The notes below the pieces were generated by a model, which was not told the DNA's origin, did not search any database, and worked only from the letters and a program-made list of their open reading frames with translations. A stretch of 9,373 nt of DNA from 4484-232 sp964486555 (GTDB lineage Bacteria; Thermotogota; Thermotogae; Thermotogales; Thermotogaceae): NCBI GenBank assembly GCA_964486555.1, contig CAZANP010000062.1:1-9373 (forward strand), in the 5' to 3' direction. A program made the translations under genes and the position numbers. Shown here piece after piece: positions 6,735 through 9,373 of the stretch (the stretch's first letter is position 1; each line of letters starts with the position of its first letter).

Positions 6735-7382
6735 CTAATATCTCCACACCACGTTTCTAAAATTAACCTTTGGAACGTGTCCATGAGGCTTGAACCTTTC
6801 GGTAGGGTTGGCAACGACTACGAAGAGTCTTTCATCCTCTCTGAGAAATTCTGATAAAAACATCAGATCCTTCTCATCTGAGAGACCTGGAACGTAGGTC
6901 ATGCGATACTCATATTCTATGTCACTCCTTCTCAAAACAAGAACTGTTCTCTTCACCTCACACCAATAATTATATCTCACCCCTGTAATTTCAGGATAGC
7001 TTTCAGGTTTCGCTTTGAGATCCAGGGCAACGTAATCCACCAGTTTTCTATTTATAACGTTCCCTACCATCTCTGGATTCGAACCGTTAGTATCTAGCTT
7101 GATGAAATAACCAAGGGTTCTCAGGAAGGTCAACAGTTCAGGAAGATCGTTGTGAATTGTTGGCTCTCCCCCTGTAACACAGACAGCATCCAATTTTTTT
7201 CGAAGTTTTCTTAAAATTTTGAAAGCTTGTTCCTTTATATCATAATCCTTTCTGTCACCGTAAGCGATCTTCCAATTGTGACACCAGGGACATCTGAAGT
7301 TACAACCTGCTGTAAAAATGACAGCGCATGGTTTTCCAGGATAATCTACAAGACTGAACGTTCTGATACCTGCTATCTTCAT
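6735..7382 (-). CDS. nrdG: Anaerobic ribonucleotide reductase activase, radical SAM (NrdG)
   Basis: This 215-residue cytoplasmic radical SAM enzyme uses a [4Fe-4S] cluster and S-adenosylmethionine to generate the glycyl radical on NrdD. The cluster ligands are the CxxxCxxC triad C27, C31 and C34 in AGCNFRCPWCHN. The SAM-binding GGEP is at 71-74, followed by KLDTNGSNPEM near 95-106. The N-terminus (IAGIRTFSLVDYPGKPCAVIF) is typical of the NrdG/pyruvate formate-lyase activase branch. At 215 residues it is longer than the E. coli form (about 154) and belongs to the longer, archaeal/thermophile-type activases. Its ATG overlaps the nrdD stop as ATGA (7379-7382), implying translational coupling to the enzyme it activates. 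No separate SD-driven start is needed. Confidence 0.92.
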   Translation of the reverse strand: MKIAGIRTFSLVDYPGKPCAVIFTAGCNFRCPWCHNWKIAYGDRKDYDIKEQAFKILRKLRKKLDAVCVTGGEPTIHNDLPELLTFLRTLGYFIKLDTNGSNPEMVGNVINRKLVDYVALDLKAKPESYPEITGVRYNYWCEVKRTVLVLRRSDIEYEYRMTYVPGLSDEKDLMFLSEFLREDERLFVVVANPTERFKPHGHVPKVNFRNVVWRY

Positions 7383-9211
7383 ATTCGATCACTCGCAAAT
7401 ATTCTGTAGTATCTTCTCTCCTTGAATTCTTGATACTTCCCGTCGTTCCAATTCTGAATGGGTCTGTAATAACCAACGACTCTGGAATAGACTTCCGTTT
7501 CTTCTCCACAATATGGGCATATGTGCTGCTCTCCAGGAAGATACCCATGGTTTCGGCAAATGGAGAACGTGGGAGTTATCGTGATGTATGGAATAGGATA
7601 TTTCTCCACCACCACTTTTAGAAAAGTCTTTAAAGCCTGTATGTCCGTTACTCGCTCCCCGATGTAAAGATGAAGAACTGTTCCACCTGTGTATTTCACC
7701 TGAAGATCGGCTTGATGATCCAGCACCTCGAAAGGATTTTCAGAATAATTCACAGGAAGCATCGTCGAATTGGTGTAATACGGCCTCTTCTGGGTACCTG
7801 AAGTCACGATCTCTGGGTACATCTCTCTATCGATCATGGCAAGCCTATAGGAAGCACTCTCAGCTGGCGTTGCTTCAAGGTTGTAAAGGTTGCCTGTATG
7901 TCTCATGTAAAAATTCAGTTTCTCCAAGATATGATCCATGATCTCAATAGCTAATCTTTTACCTTCAGGATCGTCTATACCAACTCCCAAGAAATTGAGG
8001 AGCATTTCATGCATCCCTATTATCCCAATCGTTGAAAAGTGATTCGTCCAATATTGGCCTGTCGAGGATTTCACATTTCTCAAATAGAATTTGCTGTAAG
8101 GGTACAATCCTTTTTCTGTCATGTGTTCTAGGAACTCTCTTTTCTTCTCAAGGGATCGGATGGCTATTTCAAGTATTTCATCTAAGTTTTGGTATAGATC
8201 CACTCTACTTTTTGAAACGTATCCCAATCTCGGTAGATTTATGGTGACAACTCCTATGGAACCTGTTAAAGGATTGGAATTGAAGAGTCCTCCTTTTCTT
8301 CCAGATCTTTCTTTCTCCTCAAGAAAGAACTCAGCATGTTCCTTTACTTTCCTGTTATCAAGTCTGAGCCTGCAACACATACTTCTCACATCTGATGGAT
8401 CCATGTCTGAAGACACGAAATTCGCGAAGTAAGGAGTTCCATATTTTGCCGTCAACTTCATGATAGAGTCCATCACTTGACTGTCCCAATCGAAATTTTT
8501 AGTTATGTTGTAAGTGGGTATTGGGAAAGTGAAAGGTCTTCCAGCACCGTCTCCTTCCATCATCACCTCAATAAATGCCTGATTCAATATCTCTATTTCT
8601 TTCTCAAATTCCTTGTAAATCGCTGGCATCTCTCTTCCACCTATTATCACGTTCTTATCTTTGTAGATCTTCGGACATGACAGATCGAATGTGAGATTAG
8701 AAAATGGAGTTTGAAAACCCACCCTTGTTGGGACGTTCATGTTGAAAACGAACTCCTGTATTCTCTGTTTTACCTCTTCAAAACTGAGGCCGTCATACCG
8801 TATAAAGGGAGCCAGGAGCGTGTCGAAATTTGAAAAAGCAACAGCCCCGGCTGCTTCTCCCTGGAGGGTATACAAGAAGTTCACTATCTGCATCAAAACT
8901 GTGGAAAAATGCCTGGCTGGTCTGGATGTTAGCTTTCCTAGAACACCTGTAAACCCCACTCTCAGTAGATCTTCAAGATCCCATCCAACACAATAAACAC
9001 TGAGTGAACCTAGATCATGAATGTGAATCCAACCCTCTTCATGTGCCTGTTTTATACTCTGATCGTATACAACATTCAGCCAATAATCTTTTATGAGCTT
9101 GGAGTGTAAATACTGATTCAATCCCTGAAGCGAGTAACTCATATTGGAATTTTCTTTAACCTTCCAATCTCTCACATTTAAATAATTCTCCACCAGTTTT
9201 TTTATATCCAT
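7379..9211 (-). CDS. nrdD: Anaerobic (class III) ribonucleoside-triphosphate reductase
   Basis: This 610-residue glycyl-radical enzyme reduces ribonucleotides to deoxyribonucleotides in the absence of oxygen. From the ATG at 9211 the core begins at once (MDIKKLVENYLNVRDW), with WIHIHDLG at 61-68. No N-terminal ATP-cone is seen, unlike the roughly 710-residue E. coli enzyme. Other landmarks are SMCCRLRLD (277-285), GSIGVVTINLPR (317-328), and the C-terminal zinc site C552-x2-H555 with C565-x2-C568. The glycyl-radical segment is RVVGYYRP, with Gly580 as the probable radical site. The frame stays open upstream to a TTG at 9322, but that extension is hydrophobic, overlaps the promoter and lacks an SD. 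The chosen ATG has GAGGGG 7 bases upstream. As established knowledge, the T. maritima NrdD structure was reported without a radical cysteine pre-positioned in the active site. nrdD is first in the cluster with nrdG. Confidence 0.95.
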   Translation of the reverse strand: MDIKKLVENYLNVRDWKVKENSNMSYSLQGLNQYLHSKLIKDYWLNVVYDQSIKQAHEEGWIHIHDLGSLSVYCVGWDLEDLLRVGFTGVLGKLTSRPARHFSTVLMQIVNFLYTLQGEAAGAVAFSNFDTLLAPFIRYDGLSFEEVKQRIQEFVFNMNVPTRVGFQTPFSNLTFDLSCPKIYKDKNVIIGGREMPAIYKEFEKEIEILNQAFIEVMMEGDGAGRPFTFPIPTYNITKNFDWDSQVMDSIMKLTAKYGTPYFANFVSSDMDPSDVRSMCCRLRLDNRKVKEHAEFFLEEKERSGRKGGLFNSNPLTGSIGVVTINLPRLGYVSKSRVDLYQNLDEILEIAIRSLEKKREFLEHMTEKGLYPYSKFYLRNVKSSTGQYWTNHFSTIGIIGMHEMLLNFLGVGIDDPEGKRLAIEIMDHILEKLNFYMRHTGNLYNLEATPAESASYRLAMIDREMYPEIVTSGTQKRPYYTNSTMLPVNYSENPFEVLDHQADLQVKYTGGTVLHLYIGERVTDIQALKTFLKVVVEKYPIPYITITPTFSICRNHGYLPGEQHICPYCGEETEVYSRVVGYYRPIQNWNDGKYQEFKERRYYRIFASDRI

Positions 9212-9228
9212 ACCGATCCCCTCTCTTA

Positions 9229-9244
9229 CCATTATATATTGAGA
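9229..9244. promoter_or_regulatory. Candidate NrdR box 2, over the nrdD -10
   Basis: CCATTATATATTGAGA matches the NrdR-box consensus ACACWATATATWGTGT at 12 of 16 positions by hand count. Its centre (9236.5) is 30 bp from that of the box at 9259-9274. A/T-rich promoter sequence inflates the match, so its support comes mainly from the spacing and the gene identity. Confidence 0.5.
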
Positions 9245-9259
9245 AAATAAGATCAGAAA
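9229..9259 (-). promoter_or_regulatory. Probable nrdD promoter
   Basis: On the - strand a perfect TATAAT (9236-9231) lies 19 bases before the nrdD ATG at 9211. A weak -35, TTTCTG (9259-9254), is 17 bases upstream of it. The SD GAGGGG follows at 9219-9224. The -10 lies inside one of the two NrdR-like boxes. Confidence 0.5.
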
Positions 9260-9274
9260 TACTATATGTAGTAT
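9259..9274. promoter_or_regulatory. Candidate NrdR box 1, upstream of nrdD
   Basis: ATACTATATGTAGTAT is an inverted repeat (ATACTA / TAGTAT around TATG) and matches the NrdR-box consensus ACACWATATATWGTGT at 13 of 16 positions, including the CWA and WG core. NrdR is the ATP/dATP-sensing repressor of ribonucleotide reductase genes and usually binds paired boxes about three helical turns apart. Confidence 0.6.
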
Positions 9275-9344
9275 ATCAAATAACAAAAGCACTATTTCTT
9301 TAAGATTTCCTGTATAATCCAAATCTGTACTGGGAGGGTGAAAT

Positions 9345-9373
9345 ATGGTAGTGGGGCTTTACAAGAAAGTATC
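9345..9373 (+). CDS. Start of a divergent gene, truncated by the window edge
   Basis: GGGAGGG (9331-9337) is followed seven bases later by ATG at 9345, reading MVVGLYKKV before the window ends. A TATAAT at 9313-9318 could be its -10. Nine residues are too few to identify the product. The gene diverges from nrdD across about 130 bases of A/T-rich regulatory DNA. Confidence 0.6.

Noticed and set aside
8121..8432. 103-residue + strand ORF inside nrdD
   Set aside because: Antisense to conserved nrdD sequence, no ribosome binding site and no recognisable domain.
9212..9322. N-terminal extension of nrdD from TTG at 9322
   Set aside because: The 37 extra residues are mainly hydrophobic, the TTG has no SD, and the stretch overlaps the TATAAT, the NrdR-like boxes and the divergent promoter region. 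ATG 9211 has a good SD.
1..9373. CRISPR array, tRNA, rRNA or riboswitch
   Set aside because: No regularly spaced direct repeats, cloverleaf or conserved riboswitch core was seen on either strand by eye.

Overview
The window looks like a chromosomal segment from a thermophilic member of the Thermotogales (Thermotoga or a close relative). This is inferred from the groES-groEL pair, an NrdD without an ATP-cone that resembles the Thermotoga maritima class III enzyme, and the strong G-rich ribosome binding sites. No 16S rRNA or other decisive taxonomic marker is present, so the genus is open.

Left end (1-1769): two decayed genes converge. On the + strand, bases 2-337 carry the 3' part of what looks like a DDE transposase, readable only by switching frames twice. 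On the - strand, 355-1760 is an eight-repeat PQQ-type beta-propeller lipoprotein broken by an in-frame TGA and by a one-base frameshift. If both lesions are ignored, a complete protein can be read.

Centre (1770-3998): a regulatory region with two inverted repeats and a CIRCE operator (one mismatch) precedes groES and groEL, the GroE chaperonin operon. It ends at a strong G/C hairpin that also serves the gene converging from the right.

Right (3999-9322, all - strand): a four-gene cluster reads leftwards as nrdD, nrdG, an HAE3-type RND/MMPL exporter and a small helical DUF5610-like protein. nrdD and nrdG overlap by ATGA, nrdG and the exporter are about 20 bases apart, and the last gene follows after about 55 bases. 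nrdDG make deoxyribonucleotides without oxygen: NrdG installs the glycyl radical on NrdD. Upstream of nrdD are two sites resembling NrdR boxes, spaced 30 bp centre to centre, one of them over the -10 hexamer. This suggests NrdR control of the cluster. The linkage of the exporter and the DUF5610-like gene to this cluster is unexplained.

Right edge: the first codons of a divergent + strand gene start at 9345.

I see no CRISPR array, tRNA, rRNA or intact mobile element. The window is mostly conserved housekeeping. The most interesting points are the regulatory sites, the two decayed genes and the unexplained operon partners.
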